A stretch of 64,000 nucleotides of DNA from Rallus limicola (Eukaryota > Chordata > Aves > Gruiformes > Rallidae), in the NCBI GenBank assembly GCA_022605955.1, contig JAKCOZ010000008.1:9364001-9428000 (forward strand). Reading direction: 5' to 3'. Positions 1 through 42,635 of this stretch are shown here, in pieces; the stretch's first letter is position 1, and each line of letters starts with the position of its first letter. The notes under the pieces were generated by a model that ran no database searches, was not told the origin of the DNA, and saw nothing but the letters and a program-made list of their open reading frames with translations. The translations under genes and the position numbers were made by a program.

Positions 1-2550
1 TGGTGATGAATACGCAGCACTGAGCTGCAAGGACTGGGTCTTGAGTTTCACATTGATTCATGGTGTAATTTTGTGTCTGTATAAGCACTAGTAATACTGT
101 GAGACCTGCAGTAAAAGTGAGATATCCAAATTAAGCAATCTCTTCTTTTAAAGGGTTGACTGGTCCCAAAATGTCCATATTGAGTCCTTCGCCATTGTTA
201 TGACTAGCAGTTGTAAATAAGCAATTTCATTAGCTGAGTGATCTCTCTAGGGAGATTTTGCAACATCTTTCTTCTCCAAAACCAAAATGGCCTCTTGTGG
301 GCCTGAGCTAATTATTTACAGCAGACACTGTGCCAGATTAAAGTGGAATTCACTTGCCAAAGCTACATTAAATGAGCCAGTGATGAGTTTAGTGCAAGAC
401 AGGACTGATTTAGGCTAGGTAGAGCCCTTGCTCTACAGTGATAGTGAGGAATATTCATTCCTTTCATGTCATTTATTGGGTACATATGGGTAAATTTTTG
501 GTTCTAAGCATTTTAGGTATGTGACAAAAATGCCCCAATCTGTAACCACTTTTGAAAAAGAAACTTGGTTTACATACTGGCTAAAGCCAGATAGTGTGAC
601 AATGAGCTAAAAGAGTAATGGAGTATCCAACAAGGATAATTCAGCATGAGTTATCTTTTCTGCAGCTATGCTGCAAACTTCCTTTCTGATTTTTGGCAAA
701 TTGCTTCATGGTTCTATGCCTAGTTTACAGGGGGTTCTGATGACCCATGTTTGGTGAATACTTTGGATATTAGTGACATCTTTTACATTTTTTACCTGGA
801 GGCTGATTTTGATCAACATTGTTTGTCTTGTATAAATCCTTGAGTTTTGTGTTGTTCCTGTTGTATTAAAAAAAAGTCCTGGTGATTAGTGAGCTATATG
901 GTAGATATATGCAAAAGAATAAGAGCAATATTGTTATACCCTGAGAGGTCTAAAGATAATTGTTGTGATGTTTTTATTGCTCCAAGCATTTGTAATGTAC
1001 TGTTTACTGTGTCCTCATGCACTGTTGGAAAGTGATAATCCAAGTAGATAAGAACACATATATCAGGCATGCAAGTAGTCTAACATGAATTCACCAAGTA
1101 ATACCTGCTCCTCTCCGTTGAGGTTATGATTCCATACTGGAGTTGGGGCAGAGAAGTTCCTATCTGTGAGGAATCTTTTACTTCTATGCCTTGATCAGAA
1201 TCTCTGTGATCTGTGTATTTCCAAGCAACAATGAGAAAATACAAGTTTAGCTTGGTAACAAGATTTGATCATCACAAACTCCGTTAGCCATTGAATACAA
1301 TGGTAGGGTTATTGTTTATCTGAGGGGCTTGGTCCTGGTTCAACATGTGACATGAATGCATACTATATTAGCTCTTTGCCCAGTGCTCTGTTACAAGCAT
1401 AACCAACAGTTCAGAGTGGCACTATCAAGCACTTTTTGTGAGTGCCTGAGAAGCCTGGCTCAGTGCTAGCTGCTCAGGCTGAGTGGATGCAGCGGTGGTC
1501 AGACACTGTATTCTCTCTCCAGAAAAGCAAGTGCAGACATCTGTAAGCAGACAGTGAAGTATAGAAACTTCCACAGAGAATACTGCAGCTGAGATGGGCT
1601 AACGTGAATGCTTCTGAAATTTCATCTTCTTTGGGAAGCATCAGATTATATCTTGCAGTATCCACGTGATTCCCTGTTTACAGTTAGTGTCAAGAATGCA
1701 GTGAATTTGCTATGAATATGTGGGTGGACTCAGTCTCTAACCTTTAGCCTTCTACATTCTTCTGGATTGCTGGAGGATTTTTGTCACCATTTTTATGGTT
1801 AAAGGGCAACTAGACTGGTGGTTAAGGGTGAGATGTCTTCTGTTGCTGCTGTTGTTGCTGCTCTTGTAGTTAACAGTGTTGTGATGTCCACTGTCAGCCT
1901 CCCCACTAACGCTCGGTGACAAAAAGCTATGCAGCTGTATCTGCACTAAATTCTCCCAGCACAGTAACAATGTGTAGAGGAAAAAGAGCTTGTGTTGTCC
2001 TGTGCTGCATCCGTGTGGGTACACTGATTCAAATCTATTCCTTGACAGGCCATCTAGTTTCAATGTCATTTCCTCTAGGAGAAAAATTACAGAAGAATTC
2101 CTTGGTTAGTCATTTTTCTGGATATTTGCCTTCACCTTTCTTCTGATGAAGAAAAGAAAATATCATGACAGTATTTCTCTTGTATTTTACCCGCTGTTAA
2201 ATACTAAGAATACCTTGTTAAGACTTGATTCATCACGACTCCTGCATATGAACATAGGGTTCCTAGGACCCAAACTCACCCCGGTGCAGACTTGGAATAT
2301 GCTGATAGTCTTCCTGGGAAAAGTCCTAAACTCTATTCTGCCTTTCAGTGGACAGGTATCACAGCTCTAATCCGTTTTCAAACCAGACGCCTAACATGTC
2401 ATACATGAGTAATGTGAATAGCTTGTTTGACTCAGGCACAGGAGCAGATGGTTTAGCAAAAGGGCTCCTGAGAATGCATTATATATTTGTTTGTTCCATT
2501 AGCCCTGTGGCAGGAGATGTTCTTGTGCTGAGGGCATTTGCGTGGGAGTG

Positions 2551-2655
2551 GTGAGCTCTGGTTTTGTTCCCAGCTCCACTCTCTTGTGTGTCCTTGGGCA
2601 AGGTCATTTTACTCTTTTATGCCTCAGTTACCCCAACTGGCAAAGTGGGAACAGC
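2551..2655 (+). mobile_element. MIR/CORE-SINE-like ancient SINE
   Basis: Reads TTGTGTGTCCTTGGGCAAGG, then TTATGCCTCAGTTACCCCAA and a GGCAAAGTGGGA motif. This is the order of the conserved MIR central part (GTGACCTTGGGCAAG, GCCTCAGTTTCC, GTAAAATGGGG). MIR-type copies are rare in birds and predate the amniote split. Confidence 0.75.
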
Positions 2656-5600
2656 AGGACAAAGTGGTGCTCCGGGCGGGCCTCCAGTGTTTGTGAGCTA
2701 CTTTATCCACAGGTCTCAAAGGGCAGTTTTTAAGTAACTTCGGTTTATGTCAGAGCTGTTGGGAGGGGCGATGTGGTGAGGGCTCAGACTTCAAGGAGGG
2801 CAGCAGCGGTCTGTGTATTGCAGGGGAGGGGTGAATGAACTAACTAACCTTGTCCGTGTGGTCCTCAGCTCTGAGGGAGACGCTGTTTCATTAGGAGAAA
2901 ATTTCTGTTCATTTCAACTTCTCTTGTGCTGTTTTGTGGGAGAATGCAGGGCATTCTTTTCTAGTTTAATTTTATGCCGAGCCTCTTTTACACTAACATC
3001 TAGAGGGGTGTTAATGGGTGTTACAGGATGTTAAGGGGCAATAGTATCTCTACTTAGAGCACTCCTCTCCCTTGGAAAAAAAAGCTGCAGGGCATAGCTT
3101 TCCCAGCAAAGCAGAGAGGTCTGCCATGACCTCGAGCCCTGTCAGCAATAATGCAGAGTTCAGTTATGACCTTTTATGGTTTCACTTTTCTCCTGCTGAT
3201 GAATTTCAAATGAAGGCTTTGCCAGTGCTGTCGGCATGGACAGTGTTCAACTGGCTTTTGCAGCATATTAAATACCTTCCCTAGCTAAACAGCTTGTGGA
3301 ATGGAATTAAATTGTTTCTTTTTGTCTGTTCTTTATCTGGCTAATAATAGTATTATACAGTAATATGATAACTGGATTTAGAAAGAAACCAAACCAATTC
3401 TGAGAACAGATAAAGAAAGCTACTTCAGAAGACCTTGCTTCAGTGCTGTCTGTTTGTAAAAGAAAAGTAACTTTTTTCAGAGGCTGTGGTTGTACTGTTC
3501 TCAGGTTTCAGAGGCTTTGTGTTGGAATAGTGTTGCTGCTTAAGTGCGAGTCAGAGTCCTGCAAGCTCTGGATGTGCCTGGCTTTGCTTGAGCCTGACCC
3601 CCACATCAAGTAGCAGAACAATTTCCATTTCCCTGTGCTCAGAGTTAGATAAGGGAATTGCTGCCTTTTTTGGTCTCCTGGAATGGTGCTTGTGTTCTGT
3701 GGACTCTGTAAACTGAGCCATATGGAGAAGGCAGTAAGATCTGCTTAGCAGAGTTTCATGTTCTGTGGGTGTCCTGTGTGAGCTGTGGGTTTGCTGCCTG
3801 TGTAGAGAGAAAGTCCCTTTCCTTATCAGGAGGAATCCTGGGTTACAGACCACAGAGAAAAAAAAAGCAGCGACCTCAAGTCAAATTTGTCTCACAAATA
3901 GCGATGATTTAATGACCAAGCATGATTATGCTTTATGTTTCTCAGAATGTATAAATACAAGGTAATTAAAGGTTACTCCAGGATGGATATTAAAACCTGT
4001 TTACCAAAATATTTCTGGGATTTGTCTGAGGAAGGAGCACAGCTCAATATTGTTTGGGACTAAGAAAGACAGGTTTCAGTCCTGGTATAGTCTTAATTGC
4101 AGCTTACACTTTTCATGTGCAACCAGCTCATAACCTCATGCCCTAAGGAAAGCATGCCACAAAGAACAAACTGGCACCTGACCTCATTGCTTTTGGGTAG
4201 TGATAATTTATGCCTCCCTTTGTTGGGAAGTAGTTTTTGTTTTTTTAAATCTGTGCCTAGTTTGCTGGAGCTCAAAGGGAGGAAAGCAGAGTTCTCCTTC
4301 ACATCACCACCACTCCCCCCTCCCCTCTGCATGCATGTATGAGTTGCTGCTGCTGTTGCCTCTGTGCTACTAGTGTCAGTGACTTTATGCAGTCTCTGTG
4401 CTGCAGTGCAGAACAGTCCCTGAGGCAGGCTTGAGGCCAAATTGGCTACTTGTCCATCTCCTATGCTTGCCACTAGGCTTTGGGAGCCCGTTTGGGGCAA
4501 CCCTACTGATAATCCTATAGAGATTACATAGGGAGCTTTGTGCTTGAGTCCCCTTAGCATTTAACTGTCCAACCTCCAACTACCTTGCTAGCCTCTGCAG
4601 TCATACTAATTGGCAAATGAGGTGATCATGCATCCCAGTAAAAGAAGTGTAAGTACAATGTGCTACAAAGGAGGTGGAATTTGTAGGATTCTGTCCAAAA
4701 TCAACAAGACTGTGTGGATACAGCCAATTTGATTGTGACAATCTAGAATATAGTAAAGCATATCTAAGTCTTGATTTTGATGTTATATGCATGCTGCAAG
4801 TTGACCAAGACTGGAGTAGCTCTACTTTCATTTCTTTAGGACATCTTATGGTGAAGAATATATTTTTTTTCTTTTTTTTTGCATAGAATAGAGAAATTGA
4901 AGTTAGAGCTCAGTATTTTAAACTAACTACTTACCCTATAGTAATGTTCACAAGGAGCAGTGCATTTATGGATACACTTCCTTCCTTGTAGTTCATGTGT
5001 TGGCTTGTGGCTATGGTTTGGTCCAGAACAGGAACAAAATTGTGGTCCAGTGAAGTCTATGTAAAGCCTTCATAATATGTCTAAGTGTGAAGTATGGTTG
5101 TGTGTGTAAAAGTCATGCAAATGAAATACTGAAGACAGGCAGCTCAAGGATGTTAATATATGGTGTACTAAAGACTGAAACAGAAGGACGCAAAAGAGAA
5201 TTGTGCTTGACTTCCACACCCCTCCTCAACTGGATATTTTTATTGGAAGCAGTTAATTTTGCTCATAGAGATTTCATATTTCAGAAGGGAATGCAGTTTG
5301 GCCAGCTACCCTAGCTTTCAATACAGACATATGAATAAAGGGTAACCATTAAAATCCCCATAGAATAAACTGTTGAGAAAGAAAACAGACACATGGAGAG
5401 ACCATCTGCAAATTCTCTGAATGTGCAGAGCTGTAGAATACCATCCAGTCTGATATCAAATAATTTTTAAGCATGGTAAAATGGTGCATATACAGCTGTC
5501 ATATTAAGAAAGAGCAAAGATTGGGCTTTCGTTCTTGTTTATGATCTCCTATAGCAACTACTACCCCAGTATTTATACACTGAACAGATCTGGGAGCAGA

Positions 5601-6699
5601 GGCACATGGTAGACTCCGAACAAAAACGTGCATATTTCTGGCTCAAGAGTGTCCCACGGGGTTGCAGGATTTTCCTCTTTGCCTACTGTGAAAAATTTAT
5701 TAGGAAAGTAGAAATATTCCCAGGGCTGGCAGCTATTAGACTAAAGCCATGTTGTATTTTCTTTACTGCTCATGTCCCCTTGGCCATGGATGGTTTCTCT
5801 CCAGTGCTCACATACCCAGGCAATGCTTCTGTAAACTCTGTTGGCCAAATGTATTCCAGTGATCTAGGTGAGTCATGGAAAGAGAGGTCGTTAAGGTGAC
5901 TGTGGCCTAGGGAATGGATAAATCATGCCCAGAGTTTCGTTTGGAAACAGAAGTGTGTTGAAAGTCAGCAAAAAGAGGCTCTATTTCATGTCCTGTAAGG
6001 AAAGCAGGCTACTGTGCTCTGCAAAGACTGAAGCATTAGCATTCCTTCCTCCTTCAATGTCAAATTCAGTGCAAAGCAGTAGAACAAGCTAACACTTTCT
6101 TTTTCTTTTTCTTTTTTTTTTTTAAACAAACACATACCGTCCACATTTAGCTGTGTGCGTACCAGATGTCAGAGAATCTGCACTACTTTGACAGACCCAA
6201 ACAGATGCCTCTGGAGGGTGATAGACTACTGGCTTAGCTTTTTCTTCAAAGTATTTTCCTCTTGTTATCAGCAACTGCTCTGTTCTGCCCTGGATTTGGG
6301 CAAGTCAGCTGTTACTTATCCAGGTTCTTCTATCAGCATCTTGCCATGATGCAATGATGATGATGATGATATACGAGCAGAACAACCCACACCTGTATAT
6401 TACTCTTCTGTACAGATTCTGAAGAGGATGGAGGTTGTGTCATTCCCTGCAAGGTTTGCATGGATAATAAATCACAGTGAAAAGAAGATGGCTATCACTG
6501 CTTTTTGACAAAAATCATAGAATCCCTGTGTGCCATGCAACCAGCTCTCAGGTGGCTGCTATAGTATTGTACAGGCATTCTGGTGATGTGAATGGAGTGA
6601 GCATTGAATTCACACTTCCTGCAGCTCTGAGGAGGCTGGGCAGGACAAGTGCAGGGAAGAGGGAGGTTGCTAATCAGGCACCAGGAGATCAAGAATCAG

Positions 6700-6780
6700 T
6701 TTTCATCTTTGCTACAATCTATCTTTCTGATCTTGGACATGTTATTTAATCTCTCTGATTCAGTTCATGATATCTATACT
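6700..6780 (+). mobile_element. Diverged MIR-like fragment
   Basis: GATCTTGGACATGTTATTTA followed by ATCTCTCTGATTCAGTTC resembles the MIR core (CTTGGGCAAGTTACTTAA then CCTCTCTG). Confidence 0.5.
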
Positions 6781-8654
6781 ATAAATTGTTTAAATAGTCC
6801 CTTTTATTCTGACAGAAAACGAGGCAAGTAAAATGTGACAACTAAGCAGGGCAGTAAGCCGTTCCAGAGGTTAAAAACATCTGGTCTCTGATATTTGTAT
6901 TTAGCAAGAGATGTACTGTATAATGATGACTCCTAGTGGAATGGTGTTTTAAGTGTTGCCAAAATGAATAAAGATAAGCTGTGTTCTGGTTGACTCTTTT
7001 TTGTCCACTTGGGCATTCTCATACTGAGTGCAGTGACAAACCCTCAGTGCCCATCTCCCTTCCTGTTGTGAGAGGAGATGGATTTTCTATCACAACTCAA
7101 CTATTATGATTTTCAGGGAAATAATTGCTCAATGGAACTTGCACACTTCCAAATAGTGAACTGATTTTTAAATGCAGTGAACACTTTAGACTATCCCATT
7201 TCCCTTCTCTGTGAGTAAAACCACAGCAGTCAGAGAAGTCCTGTCCAAGAACTAAAGGCATGTTTGTGACAAACTGGGGCTATTTCTGTCTGCACAGTGA
7301 ATTTCCTAGGAATGATAATTTGAGTATGAAGGCATAACTGATATAGTCTACCACAGTAACTTGCACAGTCAACTGCAGTTTTCCCCAGCAATGTGATGTT
7401 TTTCTTGCTGAGAAAGTGGCTGTATTTTTTTGGCAGCTCTGCCCTTCTTAAGAAGAAAGTGATAAAGTCCATTAGCAGTTTTAACCAGCAACATGAGGCA
7501 GGAATTTATCAGCCCCTGTCCAGTAACAACTGCTTGTAGCATCTCACACTTTCTTTTTTCTTTTCATCCACTGTCATCTTATCTCATCCTTTGATTTCTC
7601 ATTCAAACTTTGGCCACTAGTTTATCCAGATCAACATCATAATTTTGTAGGTTTTTAATAGATTACTTATGAGAGGATTATTCTCAAGGAAGATATTTGT
7701 TCCCTTCAAAGTCTTTTGAAGTATTTTACTTCCATAATTGTTTTCTTAATCTTTTTTTCTTTTAAGTCACCATTTTTCTGTCTGAGGAAAACATTAATTT
7801 CAGTAACAGTGTAATCATTAAAATTCATTTCGAAAAAGCCATATTAACTGCAAGGTTTTTGTATTGTGTCAGACGTTTGCACAGTCTGCAAGCCAGATTC
7901 TGGTGATTTTGGCTCTATTCATCCAAATAAGAATGGTGGGAGCAAATGTCTGAGGAAAAACAGAAGTTTCTATCTTCTTAATTAAAAAACACCAATATTT
8001 ACATATTCTGAGTTCAATTCCTTTTCATCAAAAAAGTGCACTAGGCTCCCAAAAACTACACATAGGTGAAGTTGTTCACTAAATTGTTAGCAAAGTTGTC
8101 ACCCTTCAAGGTCTGTGTTTCTGTGACAACAAAGTGCTTTGGATATCCCTGCTACCCAGCTATAGTTGGGTAAGTGGCCCGTTCTGGGGGTATTGAAGGT
8201 TAGTAGCGACCCTGAAGTACAAAGGCAGATGAAGGGTGCTGGAGAAAGAACATCACAGCTATGGTGACTGTTAGAGGGGTAAATGTCTAAAGAATTTCAC
8301 CAAGGAGTGGTTTGCACTCTTGTAGGCGATTTGATTTCAGTACTTGCTGTGACTGATTTTAGTCTCCATCATTTCTGTACTGACAGCAGGGAAGGGCATT
8401 AGGCTACAACAAAGCTTAGCAAGATGCTCAGGGAACTGAACAACCCATGCTGAAGCCCATGTGGGACTGGTATCTGTTAGATAGTCCAGGTATGTTTGTC
8501 TCTCCTGCAGTTGTTCCTCCTCCGTGCAGTACAAACATCTGAAGCAGAGCCATGGAAAGAAAAAAGTTGGTAGCTAGGGCCACTAATATTTTACTGGAAG
8601 TCCTACCTCTTACCTCCCGATTTCTTCTAACATGCTCTGTATATGTGTTTGCAG

Positions 8655-38104
<29,450 letters not shown>

Positions 38105-38885
38105 AACAAGACTCAAAGAAAAAAGAATTGAAAAAAATATATTTAAAGACTCTCCTTATAAGGCTCAGAAAACCAAGTTATCAAAAGCACCTTGTGTGAT
38201 ACATAGGTCTTTGGGGGGTTGTTTTTTCAGCATGATCAGTTGATACCTGTTTGCTTTGTGTATGGGCATTAATTCAAATCAGCAGGCAATTTTAAGTTGC
38301 TAGCATGATTGGATTTACTTTAAGCAAGTCATCAACTAAGTTGCCCAGTCTATTTTTAAAATCAAGTGTATAGAAAACAAGTCTACAGTTACGTTCTGTA
38401 TGTCTTAAAACCATCACTTTCCTCAGCCAAAACTGCAGCTAAGTTGGCTCCCCAAGATCTACTTTAAAAAGGAATCATTTGCCAGGCATGCAGTGAATGT
38501 CTCCAGCCCTAAGAAACAGGCAGCTCCCCGAGCAGTGTCTTCTATAAGGGAAGGTCTGACACAGCCAGCATTGTGATTTGTATGTTGGTATAGCTCCTTC
38601 TTCATTTGTTTTAAACAGAATTTCACAGTCCTAACTTCAAACTACTGCCCTTTCTCCATGTGCTGTTAGTGTCGCTGTAGTAAGGGCTGAAGTTAATCTT
38701 CCAGGTGGCTTCCTCAGATACACCTGATCTTGCTTTTAACCTGCTGATCACACCTTGTCACCTTTCCCTTATAGAAGCTGCCACTTCAGTGCAGTTACAG
38801 CTGCTGACTTAAGAAACAGACTAAAAACACAAGGACTGAGAATATTTACTGTTGTTCTGGTCAGTCTAATAATGACTTATGATTC

Positions 38886-38909
38886 ATATATATATATATA
38901 TATATATAT
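38886..38909 (+). repeat. (AT)12 microsatellite in MYLK 3' UTR
   Basis: Twelve perfect AT units, followed 10 bases later by an 11-base A run. Confidence 0.95.
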
Positions 38910-39848
38910 GTTGCTGTGAAAAAAAAAAAGTTATTGCACAATCAGTGACTTTTATGTGCATGTGGCAATTGCAAAACAGATTTCAACTGATGATAAGCTG
39001 GAAACTCCCACAGATTTTTTTTGGAGTAGCCAAAAAGAGAGTAGCCTGGATTAAAACTCCTTTATACTTAGCAGTTTCCAAAGAATCTTAACCTATATAG
39101 GACCTATTTCTTCTACCTTATGAGCTTGACTGTCATGTTTTTGTCTTGAACCTGCACCAGTAAGGCTGTTGCGTTTTTTAAAAATGCAGAAAAACAAAAC
39201 AAAAAACCCAACCCCCCTTTTTTTTTTCTTCTCAGAAATGGTTAATGCACTCAGACTTAGTAACTTTGTTTTTCTTTCACAGTATTGGCACTTTTAAATT
39301 TATTTTTTGTTGTTGTTCAGAGGTAATATCAGAGGCTGCAAGGTGATATGCATAATCTAAAACCAGTGTGTCTTATATCTATGTATCATTCCAAAAATTA
39401 TTCTTTTTCTTTTCCACTTTGTGTGTGTAAAGTGCAACCATTTGCATTTCAAAGGTTACCTCTTAAAAAAAAACATTACCATAAATCCTCACCATTAAGT
39501 AGTCAGTGTACTTTAATACAGGTGTGTACAATATCAACCTTAGGTTGTTTGGTATTACCTAGCTGTGTATGTGTTTCATATGATTTGCTCTTCTACATTC
39601 AAAGCTCAACTAATGTGGATGACACAACAGTTTTTAACTGCTTTACTCTTTGTTGCTAAATTCAGATTGCCAGCATGTCTTTTCCTTTTCAATTGATAAA
39701 AACCTCTTGTTATACTAAACACAGTATTGCCACAATTCCTATGCAGAAAGGTTTTGAATCTGATTTAGAGCATACAGAGCTTTTCTCACGTTTTGGTTTT
39801 TTTTTTTTTAAACTGTTTTAGGCAACAACGGGGTGTATTTTGTACCTT

Positions 39849-39854
39849 AATAAA
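39849..39854 (+). terminator. MYLK: MYLK polyadenylation signal AATAAA
   Basis: Canonical hexamer about 1.74 kb after the stop, followed within 30 bases by a T/G-containing stretch. An alternative hexamer lies at 39939-39944. Confidence 0.65.
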
Positions 39855-39875
39855 AATATGCTAATGTTCTCCCAG

Positions 39876-42250
39876 TTTGTTAAACCATCAGAATTGCAAA
39901 GATGAGAACGCTACGGCTGTAGTTACTCACAGTTCCTAAATAAATAATACCACAAAGCATGCTCCTTGTATACTCTGTTGCAGGCGTCACTGCGCTCTCC
40001 CTGGCTAAGCGTATCAGTAGCAGCCGTCTTCTGTTCCACCCTGAGACCCACTTGGCCCAAAACCAGATGAAGCAGCAACAGTGAAACCTCCTTGATCTTT
40101 GCAGTGCTGCCACACTTCTGCCCGTCAGCAGAGGCTGGCGCTGTGCAGAGGCTGCTCTGCACAAGCACTCTCAGGGACAGCCTGGGGCAGACACTGGTGG
40201 AAACGGTGGGCTCTGCTGCACTTCTCCAGCCTGGTCACATCCTTCACAGAAGCGTAAATGTGGATGGGGTGCCGTGACAGCTGTGCTCTTCTTTGACAGG
40301 TGACAGCTCCCTTATGGTGGGGAAACATATAGTTCAGAAAGTAATTGTAAGAGCTCTGAGAGAGAAATCATCCAGGGAAGGGTAACTCTAGATGTGTACT
40401 TATACCAGTTCTCACAGACACTGTAGAGATACAATATTTAGCAAATACGCTTGCGCTGCCTTTATGCAGACTTCTAAAGTGCAATCTGACACCACGGGCC
40501 GTGTGGAACCACACAGAAACTCCCTGAAGCAAAGGTGGTGAAACATTCTACTTGTAGCAACATGTTTCTTGAGCAAATCTTCAGCCCTGGAAATAGTAAT
40601 CTTCAGAAGATGACCTCTACTGTCTGGTGAATGTATGTGCCTTTATTCATGGGCTGCCGGTTTCCATGCAGGTAGGCACATGCTGAAAGCAAGGAAAGGT
40701 CCAGCTCCAATGACAGGGTCTGTGGGCATGGCAAGATCTAGCTATCACACCCTCAGACTCAATACGGATGTTCCCGCACAGGATTTCCCTTCCCTCTCCT
40801 CCTTCACTAGTCCTTCCATGTCCCACAGGCCATAAACTGCCTATTTTCTTTTTCCCTTAAGGATATAAGTAGTTTATCATCTCCCCATTGCCTCCTGTTA
40901 ACATCCCTTCTAGTGTGCAGGAAACAATGACCTCCACTTCAAAAGCTGTCATACATATCTAACTGAACTCTGAGAAATCGACTCCAACCTGTATTTGACC
41001 TTTATATTTTGTGTCATTTGAAGAGTAGAAGACATTATTCTATTTCCACTGAGGGACATTTTATGTACTGAAATCCTGTCTAATTTTGCCAGCCATCCTA
41101 ATTGGTCTAATAAAAGGTATAACCTCCTCCTCCTATAAACCTATTCTTGCTTGTGAAATGTTTCCAGAGCCACTCTTGGGGAGCGGTGGCGTTGAAACAA
41201 TCCCCAATAGCTGAGGTTATGCAAGACACTGGTACTGCCCAAGATGGACCACTTAATTCTTCTTGTGTTTTTGTATAAAATTCAGCCTTCAAGAGACATG
41301 GAAAATTTGGGGCTGGCCACTGTTTTTTTTTTCTCTACTTGGGTTTGCAAGAAACTTCATTTGCTTAATTACAGGCCTGTCCACCCAAGCATCCTCTGTA
41401 TGTTTCTGGTTGATGCAGAGACCTTTGCCTATTTTTCGTGTGGCATGCAAAGACTTCTCTATTGCTGTCTCTCTGTGCTCACAAGGAAGTCAGCACAGGA
41501 CTTTGTAGCTCTCTATTCTGTAATGAGTTTCACATTTTGAGAAAGTAGAAAAAGTTTTAGTTGCACATGTGAATAAGGAATGATCCGTTTCTCTAAAATA
41601 CACTGGGGTGTTAATTGGAACATTGCACTAAAACATTGCTGTTTGAAAATGAAATTCTTGTAAATCCTCTTTGAATTTTGAATCCTGATGACTGCAAGAC
41701 ATGTACATGTAATGCTGATGGTTGAGTCACCATCCCTGGTACTTAGGTTGGACTTGATGATCTTAAAGGACTTTTCCAGCCTTGCAACTGTGAATTTATG
41801 AAGCCACATAAATACTAGTGTGAATCCTCAGAATCTGCTGGAAGGGAGAGGGAGGGTAATGCTGTTATTCTACATTGCTCATAAAGGAACTGCACCACAA
41901 GCAGCATGAAATATAAATTGGGAATTGTTTCTGGAAGTTGGTAAGTAATCCCACAGAATATTTACAACTGTCGCAGGGAAAATAAAAATACCAAAATACC
42001 ACCCCCAACCATTAATTTCCATCCTTTCACTGGCACTCCTCGGAAGGTCGGTTCCATCTACCTGCCCGTGAAGGATGCTTGAACTTGCGCCGCTACGGAA
42101 ATGATGGGATCCAGGTTACTGCCATTGTCAGGAGTCACAGCTCAGCACTGCGCGGCTCCAGCAGCTTAGTAAAGTGATGAAAACCCACTAAACGTTCCTA
42201 AAATAATCTCAACTTGAAAAGCTAACGCTGTTCATTCCTCTGAGGAGACG
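39876..42250. other. Intergenic region between MYLK and HACD2
   Basis: About 2.4 kb. The segment 39960-40270 is richer in GC than its surroundings but shows no convincing gene. A further AATAAA occurs at 41109-41114. A CR1 3' end lies near 41722-41802. No RNA gene recognised. Confidence 0.7.
41722..41802 (+). mobile_element. CR1 LINE 3'-end fragment
   Basis: Contains GAGTCACCATCCCTGG followed by GGTTGGACTTGATGATCTTA and AAGGACTTTTCCAGCCTTG, which is the sense-strand order of CR1 3' tails as I know them. 5'-truncated and moderately diverged. Confidence 0.85.
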
Positions 42251-42544
42251 ACAGACTTGGTTACACCCGCGGGAGCGGGGCCGCCCAGGGGCATTTTAAC
42301 CTGCTGTAAAACACGATCGAAGAGGGGTGGGTGTCTCGCCCGGCCGGGGCGGGCAACGGTGGGGGGAAGCACCGCCCCCAGGCTGCGCCGTCGCTCCCGT
42401 TCACGCTTCCCAGCTCTCCTCCGCGGGCAGCAAAAGAGCTGGCTGTCGGCCAGGCATGGCCGGCGAAAGCGGCACGGACCGTGGGACCGCCTGCGGGGTG
42501 CGAGGCGGTGGAACGACGACTGCGCGGAGCGACCTGCCCGCCTC

Positions 42545-42556
42545 CAAGATGGCGGC
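42545..42556 (+). promoter_or_regulatory. HACD2: TISU/YY1-type element with in-frame upstream ATG
   Basis: CAAGATGGCGGC matches the published TISU consensus SAASATGGCGGC at all 12 positions. The element acts both as a YY1 promoter site and as a translation initiator for very short 5' UTRs. Its ATG (42549) is in frame with the conventional HACD2 start 87 bases downstream, and no stop intervenes. TAACATGGCGGC around 42636 matches 11 of 12 positions. Confidence 0.7.
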
Positions 42557-42635
42557 GCCGGGAGAGGCGGCGAGGCCCCGCCCCGCGGCCCCGCCGTACG
42601 CTGAAGGCGAGCGGAGGCCGCGGGAGCGCCGTAAC

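Larger units (their letters stand above)
1..8654 (+). other. MYLK: MYLK intron (partial), no exon recognised
   Basis: This is the 3' part of a long intron ending in the AG at 8653-8654. I looked for Ig-type exons that should lie further upstream in MYLK (Trp core, Tyr-x-Cys) and saw none, so the preceding exon is probably outside the window. It holds a MIR-like SINE near 2551-2655, a weaker one near 6700-6780, a short ATG triplet run near 6350-6371 and a CT-rich/T-rich stretch near 6100-6123. The remainder looks like ordinary unique AT-rich sequence. Confidence 0.8.
38105..39875 (+). other. MYLK: MYLK/telokin 3' UTR (estimated end)
   Basis: AT-rich sequence without coding potential follows the stop. 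The first good polyadenylation hexamer AATAAA is at 39849-39854 and a second is at 39939-39944, so the UTR is about 1.8 kb. That length together with the telokin coding part would give a message near 2.4 kb before the tail, in the range I recall for bird KRP mRNA. It contains an (AT)12 microsatellite and T-rich tracts near 39222 and 39799. Confidence 0.7.

Noticed and set aside
1830..1865. CTG/TTG triplet-rich stretch resembling a coding glutamine repeat
   Set aside because: Short, interrupted and inside an intron with no supporting frame.
4093..4560. 155-codon minus-strand open frame in the first MYLK intron
   Set aside because: No recognisable motif, no splice or promoter context, composition like surrounding intron.
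8552..8654. ATG-led upstream extension of the FN3 exon frame
   Set aside because: A clear acceptor AG at 8653-8654 precedes the conserved FN3 start; the upstream residues have no similarity to MYLK.
39880..40260. Possible gene or transposon in the GC-richer segment after MYLK
   Set aside because: Open frames on both strands are short and resemble nothing I know; no CR1 or SINE signature recognised.
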